From contig JBFMBP010000153.1 in NCBI GenBank assembly GCA_040755155.1, positions 42,010 through 106,009 on the forward strand: a stretch of 64,000 bases of DNA. The letters run 5' to 3'. Origin of the DNA: Candidatus Omnitrophota bacterium. Its GTDB lineage: Bacteria; Hinthialibacterota; Hinthialibacteria; Hinthialibacterales; Hinthialibacteraceae. Shown piece after piece: positions 34,941 to 43,291 of the stretch; position 1 is the first letter of the stretch, and every line of letters starts with the position of its first letter. The notes beneath the pieces are model-generated. The model searched no databases. It saw only the letters and a list, made by a program, of their open reading frames with translations, and had not been told where the DNA came from. The position numbers and the translations under genes were made by a program.

Positions 34941-36596
34941 ATGATCGCCGAACGAAGACTCCTCGTCGTGGATGACGAAAAAGTAGTATGCGACAGTTGC
35001 TGCCGCATTTTTTCGGGCAATGGATATAACGTGGATGCCTGCACGGATCCCCTGGAAGGCTTGCAGCTGGCGGACCGCAACGTCTATTCCGCCATTCTTG
35101 TCGATATGAAGATGCCCGGCGTCGACGGCATTGAATTTCTGCGCAGCATCCGCGAGAAGCATCGCGATATTCCCGTCATGATTATCACCGGATACGCCAG
35201 CGTTCCTTCCGCCGCCGAAGCCATGCGGCTGGGCGCATCCGATTATATCCCCAAACCCTTCACGCCGGACGAAATCGTTCAGGCCGTAGAACGCATCCTC
35301 GCCGAAGACGACGATCAGGATTCGCGTCCAATGACATTGCCCGAATTCGCACCGGCCCCATCCGCCGCTCCTCCATCCGCATCCATACCAGAATATCCAG
35401 AAGATGCCGATTATCTCTTCTGGGACGAATCCTGGATGAAACTAGGACGCAGCGCGGCGGAGCGTACCGATCCTTTGGTGCAAATCGGCGCGTTTCTTTA
35501 TAATCCAGATGACGCCGCCGTTCGTTCGATTCGCTTGCCACAACTGGGAGAAGCGGTTTTTCAAGGTCTTCCCTATTTCGCCTATGAACTCGAAGGCGAA
35601 TCTTCTCGCGTCGTCCCCTCTCCCATAACCGGCGTAGTTGTTGAAATCAATCCAGAATTGGCCGCCAATCCCGCTGCGTTTTTCGGACGTTCCTGCTGGG
35701 ATGGTTGGATCGCCCGCGTCCAGGTTACGGAGAGAGAGAAGGACCTCCCCGCCTTGAAACCGCGTAACGTCATCCTCGCCGCGTGCTACGAACGCTCCTG
35801 GGAAGCGCAACGGCAATGGCTGAGGGACGATGGCTGCCGCCTTCAGGAAGTGCGCGCCTATGGCGAACTCATGGAAGCGCTTTTCCAAGACAACAGCGCG
35901 CTGCTGATTTTCGACGCCAAGTCCTTCGATGTCAGCGGTCCCAAAATCATCCGCCGCATCAATCGCCAATTCCCCCAGGTTAAAATCGCCGTCGCCAACG
36001 ACGCCGAAGCCCGCATGGAAAACGCTTATCGCGCCCATAAGATTCTCTATTACTCGGCGGAGCCGTTTTCCAACCGAGAAATCAAGGAAATCCTTTTTTC
36101 CGTTTATCGCCCCGCTAACCGTCCCGCGGCGGCGGTTGACAATTCTTCTCCCCTGCCGAAATGGATCGGCGGCTTGCGCGTCTCCTTCCCCCAAGGCCGC
36201 TCGGCGGTTCTTGTTTCTCCACAAATGGTTTTGCGCGAAGATAGGGGATTAGGCTTGCAACTCAAACGCAGCGTCTTGGAAAAAGGTCTGCCGCTCGCCA
36301 TCGATCTATGCGCCGGTCAAGTCAACGTGGAAGCCTTCCTGCGCGATAGCCAAGAAGATGCCCGCGTACTTATCCTGCAAACGGCGGAAGCAGGCCGTTT
36401 GCCAGGAAGCATCATCCGCAAGGAAAAAATCCTCCAAGCGTCATTCCATGGCGAAAAGGCTAAATCGGTCAATATTTACGCCATTCAACCCGACTGGAGC
36501 CAAAACGAACCGTTGGACTTTGATGATCGTCTCGCCAAAACGCTGGCGGAATTCTTTATCCGGGAAATGAACCATGGCAAAGATGAAAACGAATAG
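34941..36596 (+). CDS. Receiver / GcvH-like / pseudo-receiver / M52-like fusion protein
   Basis: 551 aa from the ATG at 34941 (AAGGAG upstream). Domain 1 (5-122) is a normal receiver with Asp55 and KPF. Domain 2 (about 160-265) reads as a glycine-cleavage H-protein fold: IRLPQLGEAVFQGLPYF, then SPITGVVVEINPELAANP and WDGWIARVQV, but the lipoyl-lysine position is Glu220. Domain 3 (274-390) is a degenerate receiver ending YYSAEPF. Domain 4 (about 415-545) resembles hydrogenase maturation proteases (M52/HycI): LREDRGLGLQ, AIDLCAG, AGRLPGSIIR, SFHGE and VNIYAIQPDW; by-eye alignment keeps one of three metal ligands (His503). All three extra domains thus look non-catalytic, suggesting a scaffold or sensor. 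It follows a histidine kinase and an NtrC regulator. Confidence 0.7.
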   Translation: MIAERRLLVVDDEKVVCDSCCRIFSGNGYNVDACTDPLEGLQLADRNVYSAILVDMKMPGVDGIEFLRSIREKHRDIPVMIITGYASVPSAAEAMRLGASDYIPKPFTPDEIVQAVERILAEDDDQDSRPMTLPEFAPAPSAAPPSASIPEYPEDADYLFWDESWMKLGRSAAERTDPLVQIGAFLYNPDDAAVRSIRLPQLGEAVFQGLPYFAYELEGESSRVVPSPITGVVVEINPELAANPAAFFGRSCWDGWIARVQVTEREKDLPALKPRNVILAACYERSWEAQRQWLRDDGCRLQEVRAYGELMEALFQDNSALLIFDAKSFDVSGPKIIRRINRQFPQVKIAVANDAEARMENAYRAHKILYYSAEPFSNREIKEILFSVYRPANRPAAAVDNSSPLPKWIGGLRVSFPQGRSAVLVSPQMVLREDRGLGLQLKRSVLEKGLPLAIDLCAGQVNVEAFLRDSQEDARVLILQTAEAGRLPGSIIRKEKILQASFHGEKAKSVNIYAIQPDWSQNEPLDFDDRLAKTLAEFFIREMNHGKDENE

Positions 36597-36914
36597 CTCA
36601 TGTTACGCGCGAGAAAAAGTAGGATAAGTCTATTATGATCGTCGCGTTGAATCGCGAAAACGCGAAATAAAAAGAAAAACACGAAAAAAACAGTTGGCGA
36701 AAGGGATCGCGCCGTGAAAAAGTTTATTCCGTTGAATCCCAAAGATTCTGTGCTATCCATGATTCGAAAATTTCGTGGGATTCGAGATTTTTCGTGGTTT
36801 CGTGATTCAATAACGTAAAAAAATGAAATCCTTTCTGCTCTTTTGATCGGCTCTACTAATTGGGGTTGAAATACTAACGCCGAAAGCGAAAGAACATTGG
36901 CTGCGTAACATGAG
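36597..36914. repeat. Element with 12-bp terminal inverted repeats
   Basis: Starts directly after the stop codon with CTCATGTTACGC (36597-36608) and ends with the exact complement GCGTAACATGAG (36903-36914). The 318-bp interior is A/T-rich with AAAGAAAAACACGAAAAA and TTTCGTGATTCAA segments that also occur in the other CATGTTACGC-bounded repeats. No ORF. It looks like a small non-autonomous element (MITE-like). No clear target duplication. Confidence 0.6.
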
Positions 36915-36952
36915 TGAATAAAACGCAATAACGAAATCCCGCCATCCAAACG

Positions 36953-36988
36953 AAAGCCGCGCTTAATCACCCCAAAAAGCGCGGCTTT
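36953..36988. terminator. Intrinsic terminator (possibly bidirectional)
   Basis: A perfect 12-bp stem AAAGCCGCGCTT/AAGCGCGGCTTT (36953-36964 with 36977-36988), 12-nt loop, then TTTGTTATT. It is probably the original terminator of the 34941 gene, now 357 bp away because the 36597-36914 element lies between. Confidence 0.8.
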
Positions 36989-37072
36989 GTTATTGTCGCA
37001 TCGATCAAGCATCTTAACATAGAGAAAACGATGGTTTTAGAATAAATCATCTAAAAGATTGGAGTGATTATA

Positions 37073-38515
37073 ATGAAATCCACGCGCCGCCTTTTCTTAA
37101 AACAAGCCAGCGCTTTTCCCGCGATTTTCGCCCTCAATGGTTGGAACCGCCAAGCGCAATCTTCACAGAAGATGAATGTTCTTTGGTTGATCGCCGAGGA
37201 TATGGGGCTTGAACTCGGCTGTTATGGCGATTCTTTAGTTCAGACGCCGCATCTCGACCGGCTGGCGAGCGAGGGAGTCAAGTTTACTAACGCCTTCTCG
37301 ACGGCGCCCGTCTGTTCCGCTTCCCGCTCCGCTTTTATGACCGGCATGTATCAGACCTCGATCGGCGCTCATAACCACCGCAGCCATCGCCGCGATGGAT
37401 ATCGCTTGCCCGAAGGCGTCCAATTGTTGACGGATTATTTCCGCGATGAGGGCTATTTCACCGCCAACGTCAAAACGGCGGCGCCCGGCGTTGTGGGAAC
37501 ACAGAAAACGGATTTCAATTTTACCGTCGAACGTCCCTTCGACGGGACGGATTGGAACCAACGCCAACCGAGGCAGCCCTTTTTCGCCCAAATCAATTTT
37601 TCCGAAGCCCATCGCAATTTCAAGCCTGTGAAAGAAAACGCCGTAGATCCCGATAAAGTGGTTTTGCCGCCCTATTACCCCGATCATCCCATAGCCCGGC
37701 AAGATTGGGCGCTCTATCTGGACGCCATCAGCGTTCTCGACCAAAAAATCGGCGCAGTTTTAAAGCGGCTCGATGAGGAAGGATTGGCGGATCGTACCAT
37801 CGTCGTTTTCATGGGCGACAATGGCCGCTGCCACGTGCGCGGCAAACAATGGCTTTACGACGGCGGCATCCGCATTCCCCTCATTGTGCGCTGGCCCGGC
37901 CAAGTCCAAGCAGGAACTGAACGGGAGAGCATGGTCAGCTCCATCGATATATCGGCTACTTGTTTGACGATCGCGGGCGTGGAAATTCCCCTAAAAATGC
38001 AAGGCAGCCCCTTGTTTGGACCGTTGGCGAAAGAGCGCGAATATATCGTCGCCGCCCGCGACCGCTGCGACGAAACCGTGGATCGCATCCGTTGCGTCCG
38101 CACCCAGCGCTTCAAATACATCAGGAATTATTTCACCGAAAAACCCTATAGCCAACTCAATCGTTATAAAGAGACGCAGTATCCCGTAATGCGTCTCCTG
38201 CGCCGCCTTCACGACGAGGGAAAATTGACGCCGGAACAGGAACTCTTTATGGCCCCAACCCGGCCGCCGGAGGAATTGTACAATCTGGTCGATGATCCTA
38301 ACGAATTGCGCAATCTGGCCCAGAATCCCGCTCAATCTTCCACCTTGAAGGAGATGCGGGAGACGCTCGATCGCTGGATGAGAGAAACGGGAGACCAAGG
38401 CGGCGTCCCTGAGGACCCCGCCGCGATCCAGGAATTCGAAGAGCAAATGAAAAAAACTTATTACGAAAAATTGAAAAAAATCTACGCCCAGGAAGGCATG
38501 AAATGGATTTGGTAA
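37073..38515 (+). CDS. Sulfatase, heparan N-sulfatase (SGSH)-like
   Basis: 480 aa from the ATG at 37073 (GGAG 8 nt upstream; a GTG three codons earlier is less likely). KSTRRLFLKQASAFPAIFA is a Tat-like signal. Core: NVLWLIAEDMGLELGCYGD with metal-binding Asp, formylglycine motif CSASR with Cys81, and FMGDNGRCHVRGKQWLYDGG late in the domain. The layout and GMYQTSIGAHNHRSHR segment resemble the N-sulfoglucosamine sulfohydrolase-like branch (S1_8 type) that removes N- or O-sulfate from glycosaminoglycan-like polymers. Exact substrate unknown. It requires an activating enzyme not seen in this window. Confidence 0.9.
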   Translation: MKSTRRLFLKQASAFPAIFALNGWNRQAQSSQKMNVLWLIAEDMGLELGCYGDSLVQTPHLDRLASEGVKFTNAFSTAPVCSASRSAFMTGMYQTSIGAHNHRSHRRDGYRLPEGVQLLTDYFRDEGYFTANVKTAAPGVVGTQKTDFNFTVERPFDGTDWNQRQPRQPFFAQINFSEAHRNFKPVKENAVDPDKVVLPPYYPDHPIARQDWALYLDAISVLDQKIGAVLKRLDEEGLADRTIVVFMGDNGRCHVRGKQWLYDGGIRIPLIVRWPGQVQAGTERESMVSSIDISATCLTIAGVEIPLKMQGSPLFGPLAKEREYIVAARDRCDETVDRIRCVRTQRFKYIRNYFTEKPYSQLNRYKETQYPVMRLLRRLHDEGKLTPEQELFMAPTRPPEELYNLVDDPNELRNLAQNPAQSSTLKEMRETLDRWMRETGDQGGVPEDPAAIQEFEEQMKKTYYEKLKKIYAQEGMKWIW

Positions 38516-38615
38516 ATAGGGGTAAAAGGCTCTTTCATCATTAGTCGTTTTCTCTTTTTTTGTGTTACACTATCCTCTAAATCCAACCGCGACCGATTTA
38601 TCGAAAGGCCGTTTC

Positions 38616-38894
38616 GTGAAAAAACTGTTTATATTCGCTTTATTGGCGTTGTTCTGTTCGGGATGTTCAGGATTATCCATCCCTGTAAACCAAATCTTGC
38701 CCTTCTTCTTAATCGATCAACGCAACTTTTCGCCTAGCGGCGAAAAGGATGACTGCTTGAAGGAGACGCCTTCGCTTGATTTCCCCTCTACCACTCCCCT
38801 CTTTCTGGTCAATGATTTCCCATTCCCCCAACAGCCCAATCGCTACGGCCCTCTTCGCTACTCGATGGAAGAGAGCCATCCTGACAACGTTTGA
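38616..38894 (+). CDS. Small lipoprotein
   Basis: 92 aa if translation starts at GTG 38616 (CGAAAGG upstream); this gives a textbook lipoprotein signal KKLFIFALLALFCSGC with the lipidated Cys at the end. In-frame ATG 18 codons earlier would put a polar stretch before the signal. The mature part is short, Pro-rich and of no known family. It converges with the FAD oxidoreductase gene. Confidence 0.55.
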   Translation: MKKLFIFALLALFCSGCSGLSIPVNQILPFFLIDQRNFSPSGEKDDCLKETPSLDFPSTTPLFLVNDFPFPQQPNRYGPLRYSMEESHPDNV

Positions 38895-38916
38895 TTTATC
38901 CATTCCCCTGATGCGA

Positions 38917-40620
38917 TTATCTAGGCGTTACTTTCGGCCAAGCCGTAGCAATGCCTTGCGAGCGGATCATGCTTTGAAAATCCTCCAGTTTCGTCTTGGC
39001 GTTGCGGATGCCGCGTGGGCTTTCCTTGTGGCTTAAGGCGAAGACGGCCAGCATACCCGCCGCCTCGCCGATATTCCATTCTACCGGATGCAGCCGGTAG
39101 CAGCCGTTGGTGATATGAGTAACGCCCAGATTCTTACAGGCGGGCAACAGGTTTTCCATTCGTTGCGGAATCAACGCGCCCAATGGAATTTGATAAGGCA
39201 GGCTGCTGATGTCGATATAGTTATCCCCGCCCGTGCTGGGGTGAAGATCGATGCGATAGCTGCCGATGCCCACGGAATCGGGGAAAAACTCCGCCTGAAC
39301 TTCCTCTCGTTTTTGCCCTGTCGCTTCCATGCGGGAGTCCGTCCCTACATGATGTTCCAACACCGTGAATTCTGCCTTGATGCGCCGCGATTCGCGGATG
39401 TAGGGATATTTCGCCAGCCCATGCTCCGTCCCCAACAGATCGCCGCGCAGCCGCAATCCCGGCCATCCGGTTCCGCCATCGGGACGGGGCGCTTCCGTTT
39501 GCATCCAATAAAGCAGGGAATAACTCAATTGCATGGCGCCGTGCAGATGTTGGCGCCGTTCTTCATTCGAAACCTCGAACAGATTGCCTAGCAGGTAATC
39601 GTTCATAGGCCAATTCACCAGCGTGATGTCGCTGTCGTAGGTTCCCTCGGCGAAGTTCCGTTTATGGACGATGCGCCGGTAATGCCAAAAGCCGTAATAC
39701 TCGCCTCGGCTTTCGCGTTGGGGATCGCAAAGCCGCTCGATAGGCTCTAACGTAACGGGATGCGTATAGGTCCAACTCAGCAATTTCCCCGGCCATGCAG
39801 GCGCCAGTTGCGGAATATAATCGCGCCAAAAATTGTAATTTTCCGGTTTGTCGATAACACAGTTCTCTCCCTCCAGCCAGTCCATGGCGAAGCACCAAGT
39901 GCAGGATTGCATGTTTTGCGGCTGCGCTTCGCTGGGAGCGTGCTTCTCGCCCGTATCCTTCTGCGCTTCGAATCCCGTAACGTATTCCGTTCCCGTCAAC
40001 GGCAGAAGATCGCCCATTTCCGTTGCGTCGATGAAATAAGGCGCCGATAACGCCGTCAAATCCCCCGTCTTTGCGTTGCGCGCCAATACGGTCTTCACTC
40101 GGTCTCCGTCTACGTCGGCGGCGCAGGCCGTATGATCCAACAGCAGCGTCAAGCGCCCGCCGCTGAGATAAGGCGCGAACAACTCGGTCAACGCCGCCAG
40201 ACCGACGCGCGGCTCATGGCAAAGATAGGAAACTCCGCCGTCGCCGGGATTGAGATTCCAGCGTCCCCGCGCCTCCGCCGTCAGGGGGTAGCAGCGGCGG
40301 TAAATCTCGCGGATTCTTTCCCGCAGCTGCCGATAGGAAAGCGTCCCGCCAAAGGTTTCGATCCAAGGATTCTCGTCCGGCGGCACGCCTTGCTGCGTCA
40401 TCTGCCCGCCGATCCAATCCGTCTCCTCGGTCATGATGACCTTCAGCCCATTGCGCAACGCCGCCAAGGCTGCCGCGCAGCCGCCCAATCCGCCGCCGAT
40501 GATAACGATGTCGGCGCTCAATTCTCTCCGCTTGCCGGTTTCCTCCGCCGCCGCGAAATTCGCAGGAGTCAAAAGGGCGGGTGTAAAGCTCATTGCGCTA
40601 AGAAACGATCGTCGATCCAT
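38917..40620 (-). CDS. FAD-dependent oxidoreductase (FAD_oxidored family), exported
   Basis: 567 aa from the ATG at 40620 (AGG 8 nt upstream; an ATG two codons earlier is too close). DRRSFLSAMSFTPALL is a Tat-like signal, apt for a cofactor-loaded protein. The Rossmann FAD motif is DIVIIGGGLGGCAAALAALRNG with EETDWIGGQMTQQG just after, and the second FAD segment is YFIDATEMGDLLPLTG. The C-terminal part (IPLGALIPQRMENLLPACKN, then WNIGEAAGMLA) fits the FAD_oxidored family that is expanded in Planctomycetota-like bacteria. The substrate is unknown, presumably a sugar or polyol derivative. Confidence 0.85.
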   Translation of the reverse strand: MDRRSFLSAMSFTPALLTPANFAAAEETGKRRELSADIVIIGGGLGGCAAALAALRNGLKVIMTEETDWIGGQMTQQGVPPDENPWIETFGGTLSYRQLRERIREIYRRCYPLTAEARGRWNLNPGDGGVSYLCHEPRVGLAALTELFAPYLSGGRLTLLLDHTACAADVDGDRVKTVLARNAKTGDLTALSAPYFIDATEMGDLLPLTGTEYVTGFEAQKDTGEKHAPSEAQPQNMQSCTWCFAMDWLEGENCVIDKPENYNFWRDYIPQLAPAWPGKLLSWTYTHPVTLEPIERLCDPQRESRGEYYGFWHYRRIVHKRNFAEGTYDSDITLVNWPMNDYLLGNLFEVSNEERRQHLHGAMQLSYSLLYWMQTEAPRPDGGTGWPGLRLRGDLLGTEHGLAKYPYIRESRRIKAEFTVLEHHVGTDSRMEATGQKREEVQAEFFPDSVGIGSYRIDLHPSTGGDNYIDISSLPYQIPLGALIPQRMENLLPACKNLGVTHITNGCYRLHPVEWNIGEAAGMLAVFALSHKESPRGIRNAKTKLEDFQSMIRSQGIATAWPKVTPR

Positions 40621-40850
40621 AACCATGTCCTATCTTCATTTCAATTTTGTCGCGTAAGGAGAAATAACTTTTTTCCTATACGCGCATAAACGGCTGACTC
40701 GGCGGGAGAAAATTACTGAATATCCCTTTCGCTCGCTTCGAGCGTTGCGTTATTCATAATTTGTCCAAAGACGAATTACTTGGATTACTCTCTCTTTCTC
40801 AAGTGATTGGTATACTAACCAATGTGCACCATCGTCATACGCATAGATCT

Positions 40851-41069
40851 TCAGGCCGTTAGCTTCTCGACTTCGGCGGGAATCTTGCTCAAACTGATTT
40901 CCCGAAGATCGACCTTGCGGCTGGCATTGTCAATATCGATGCCCGCTATATTTCCTGCCTCATCGTAATCCACAACGACGCCCTCGGATATTTCCACAGA
41001 ATCGACGCTGGGCTTGGAAATCAAGTCAATGTATAGCGAATCCGTATCTTTGTAATAGCTTAGTTTCAT
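40851..41069 (-). CDS. DUF2283 protein (antitoxin-like)
   Basis: 72 aa, AGGAG upstream. YYKDTDSLYIDLISKPSVDS and VVDYDEAGNIAGIDIDNASR are the signature of DUF2283, small beta proteins often paired with DUF4258 toxins. No DUF4258 gene adjoins; the next gene upstream is a ParE-like toxin. It is probably an orphan member of this toxin-antitoxin-rich patch. Confidence 0.85.
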   Translation of the reverse strand: MKLSYYKDTDSLYIDLISKPSVDSVEISEGVVVDYDEAGNIAGIDIDNASRKVDLREISLSKIPAEVEKLTA

Positions 41070-41134
41070 TTTTTGAATCTCCTGTCTGGGAATGCGCTAT
41101 GATCCCTCGTTAACGCATAGGAACAACCGAATAA

Positions 41135-41407
41135 CTATGATTTTGGCGCTTTAGGGAGCTGCGCGCCATGCCAAACTGCCGCAATCCAGACAACATCTCC
41201 TTTTATTCTATAAAAGAACCGGTATGGCGATACGATTACCTCTCGGTAAGGAAACTCTGGAAACTCCGGTATAATTTTTCCGGATTCAGGAAAATCCTTA
41301 AGCCTGCGTAAAACCAATTCCGTTCGCTTGCGGAAACGAAGCGCCGCTGAAGGTTTGTCGCGCCTTATGTAAGCAAGAACAGATAAAAGCGTAAAAAGAA
41401 TCTTCAC
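41135..41407 (-). CDS. ParE/RelE-family toxin
   Basis: 90 aa, start GTG at 41407 overlapping the antitoxin stop (GTGA). YIRRDKPSAALRFRKRTELV, then FPESGKIIPEF and SPYRFFYRIKGDVVWIAAVWHG is the ParE/RelE layout. The first strand and helix are shorter than usual. ParE toxins poison gyrase and RelE types cleave mRNA; the subtype cannot be told. Partner antitoxin is the gene upstream. Confidence 0.85.
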   Translation of the reverse strand: MKILFTLLSVLAYIRRDKPSAALRFRKRTELVLRRLKDFPESGKIIPEFPEFPYREVIVSPYRFFYRIKGDVVWIAAVWHGAQLPKAPKS

Positions 41408-41685
41408 GATGGCTCATCGGAAAGAAGCGAATCGGCTTCGGCAAGGACCGCGTCTAAATCATAGCCCTCGCCTAACTCGATCTCACGCTCACCCTTCGCT
41501 AATAGACGCAGGATTTCGTTATCGCGCTCGGATTGTTTATAGGCTTCGATGCCGAGCATAACGGCGGCAGCTCGCCCTTTTTGCGTAATAATAAGGGGTT
41601 CCTTAGAATTCTTAACTTGATTCAGAACCTTAGCCGCATCCTGCCTCAAATCGCTCATCGGAATGATATTCGATAATTTTTTCAT
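41404..41685 (-). CDS. Phd/YefM-family antitoxin
   Basis: 93 aa. KLSNIIPMSDLRQDAAKVLN, then SKEPLIITQKGRAAAVML is the DNA-binding Phd/YefM fold, followed by a disordered acidic C-terminus (LGEGYDLDAVLAEADSLL) that would wrap and neutralise the toxin. Overlaps the ParE-like gene by 4 bp and should autoregulate the operon. Confidence 0.9.
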   Translation of the reverse strand: MKKLSNIIPMSDLRQDAAKVLNQVKNSKEPLIITQKGRAAAVMLGIEAYKQSERDNEILRLLAKGEREIELGEGYDLDAVLAEADSLLSDEPS

Positions 41686-41755
41686 GATTCGTCTTTCTTA
41701 ATAGACAGTGGAAACGCATAGCAGTCAGACCGGAAATTCGAAGTAGTGAAAGATT

Positions 41756-41956
41756 TCAAATTTCCCTCGTCTTTCCCGCTTTATGCTCCGCCAAAGCCTC
41801 CTGCGCCAGTGCGTCGAGTTTGCCCGCCTTTATATCCTGCTCGATTTCTCGATCCCATTCGTCCGCATCGAACTCGTAGAACCAACTTCGAAAGGCAGCT
41901 AATTCAGCGGAAGAAAGTTGACGAATATCTTTTTCGATCTCTTCGAGCCTTGTCAT
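41756..41956 (-). CDS. Small antitoxin-like protein
   Basis: 66 aa from the ATG at 41956, with GGAGG 8 nt upstream (an earlier in-frame ATG has none). The motif LSSAELAAFRSWFYEFDADE followed by WDREIEQDIKAGKLDALA and EALAEHKAG is common in small antitoxins encoded next to RelE-type toxins. No toxin gene directly follows; the next downstream gene is the Phd/YefM antitoxin. Confidence 0.75.
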   Translation of the reverse strand: MTRLEEIEKDIRQLSSAELAAFRSWFYEFDADEWDREIEQDIKAGKLDALAQEALAEHKAGKTREI

Positions 41957-42013
41957 AGATTTATCCTCCAACAGCGGCGGCGATTCGCTGATATTATACA
42001 CTGCGTAAGATCG

Positions 42014-42661
42014 TCAAGCCACCATATTCCCTCTCGCCACCGCCGCCGCGTGGTTTACGGCGTCTACGGGGGTTCGTCCGTAATAGTCGCAGCCGGTCAT
42101 GTTGGACAAGCGGTCGGAGGCCGCCGCTCCGCCTAGCATGATGGAGATTTTTTCTCGCAGTCCCGCCGCTTTGAACGCTTCGACCGTTTTCGCCACCGAT
42201 TTGTAGCAGGTCGTCAGCAGCACGCTCATGCCTACCAGCATGGCGTTTTTTTCTTGAGCGGCCTGGACGAATTTTTCCGGCGGGACGTTGATGCCCAGAT
42301 CGACGACGTCGTAGCCTGAGCCGCGCAGCATCATGACGACGATGTCTTTGCCGATGTTATGGATGTCGTTCTGCACCGTGCCCATCACAACGCAGCCCGC
42401 CGACGGCGGACGGGGAGCGTCTTTCAGCAGCGGCTCCAGATCGCTTACAACTTTATCCATGATTTTCCCGGCGAGGATCAATTCGGGGATGAAGCAATCC
42501 CCTTGATCGAAGCGGCGGCCCAATTCGGTCATGCCTTGATGGCATTGGGACAAGATATCCATCGCCGACGCGCCCGCGCCTTTCATCTGCGCGATCAGAG
42601 AAAGCGCTTCGTCTTCTTGTAAGGAACATAAAGCTTGCGCCAAGGGAGTTAGTTCGGTCAT
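42014..42661 (-). CDS. Methyltransferase corrinoid protein (MtaC/MtbC-type)
   Basis: 215 aa. Residues 5-85 are the helical cap domain (B12-binding_2), and 88-210 the Rossmann B12-binding domain with DIHNIGKD, where His101 is the lower axial cobalt ligand. GINVPPEKFV and MSVLLTTCYKSV are also typical. The protein carries a methyl group on cobalt between two methyltransferases. The UroD-family methyltransferase gene upstream on the same strand is the likely partner, with a 55-aa protein encoded between them. Confidence 0.93.
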   Translation of the reverse strand: MTELTPLAQALCSLQEDEALSLIAQMKGAGASAMDILSQCHQGMTELGRRFDQGDCFIPELILAGKIMDKVVSDLEPLLKDAPRPPSAGCVVMGTVQNDIHNIGKDIVVMMLRGSGYDVVDLGINVPPEKFVQAAQEKNAMLVGMSVLLTTCYKSVAKTVEAFKAAGLREKISIMLGGAAASDRLSNMTGCDYYGRTPVDAVNHAAAVARGNMVA

Positions 42662-42671
42662 TGCAGGCTCC

Positions 42672-42839
42672 TCAGAATTGGATTAAACAAAACCATACAT
42701 ACAAATAGGCGAGCAGGTCGTTGTCTTCCCACGCTTTTTGTACGATTTTTTCGTCGCCCAGGATTTTTTCGTATTCCTTGCGCTTCACTTCCCAGGGAAT
42801 GCAAACGCCGGGTTTCAGTGTTTTCTCTTGATCGGTCAT
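42672..42839 (-). CDS. Small protein of the corrinoid operon
   Basis: 55 aa from the ATG at 42839, with AGGAG 7-8 nt upstream; the reading frame further upstream is repeat sequence. It is acidic-basic in its first part (PGVCIPWEVKRKEYEKIL) and ends in an aromatic, hydrophobic stretch (LAYLYVWFCLIQF). It lies 10 bp before the corrinoid protein gene, so cotranslation is likely. No family recognised; it may be an accessory subunit of the methyl transfer complex. Confidence 0.6.
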   Translation of the reverse strand: MTDQEKTLKPGVCIPWEVKRKEYEKILGDEKIVQKAWEDNDLLAYLYVWFCLIQF

Positions 42840-42904
42840 TGGAATTCTCCTAAATGATGAGTGATGAGTGATGAGCCGCCACACCGAGGGAATCGGCGAT
42901 AGCA

Positions 42905-43101
42905 GAAAGAAAAAGGATTGAGGAGTCTTGGCTCGGCGGGAGCCTCGCCCTCCCTTCTTGTTTGAAGGTGAATTGCGGGAGGGCGAATCTCCGTTTTTCC
43001 CCCTGCGTCCGGCATCGCGGCATGTCATTTCGAGGGAGCGCAGCGACCGAGAAATCTTCAACCCGCGTGTGGAAGGATTTCTCGCTATCGCTCGAAATGA
43101 C
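42905..43101. repeat. Two palindromic intergenic repeats
   Basis: Between the UroD-like gene and the 55-aa gene. One, GGCTCGGCGGGAGCCTCGCC followed by CTCCC near 42930, has a partly complementary arm GGGAGGGCGA at 42977. The other, at about 43024-43101, begins CATTTCGAGGGAGCGCAGCG and ends GCTATCGCTCGAAATGAC, arms that pair around AAATC. Both are of types that are scattered in many bacterial genomes. Confidence 0.6.
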
Positions 43102-43206
43102 AGAGTCGCAGCATGACAGAGCCGTGATGAGCCTGCCAGCTTTCTGTTTTCTTAGGAGTGATGAAAAAAGATTATTCATGATCGGAAACGATCTTCTCCT
43201 TGCCAA

Positions 43207-43240
43207 CCAGTCTCCCAGTCTCCCAGTCTCCCAGTCTCCC
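43207..43240. repeat. 9-bp tandem repeat
   Basis: About 3.8 copies of CAGTCTCCC in a row. No spacers and no CRISPR-like structure. Confidence 0.85.
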
Positions 43241-43243
43241 ATT

Positions 43244-43276
43244 GGTGGGCTACGCTTCGCTTTGAGCCCACCCTAC
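43244..43276. repeat. GTGGGCTACGC palindromic repeat, copy A
   Basis: GGTGGGCTACGCTTCGCTTT with GAGCCCACCCTAC. Related copies: 44561-44590, 53114-53145 (inverted) and 58997-59029. The outer arms GTGGGCT and AGCCCAC pair. Confidence 0.85.
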
Positions 43277-43291
43277 ATAAATTTTCTTCGT

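Noticed and set aside
35442-36224. Minus-strand reading frame of 260 codons within the fusion regulator gene
   Set aside because: Antisense shadow; the plus-strand protein shows four domain-like segments.
43207-43240. Direct repeats reminiscent of a CRISPR
   Set aside because: They are a pure 9-bp tandem repeat without spacers, and no cas genes are present.
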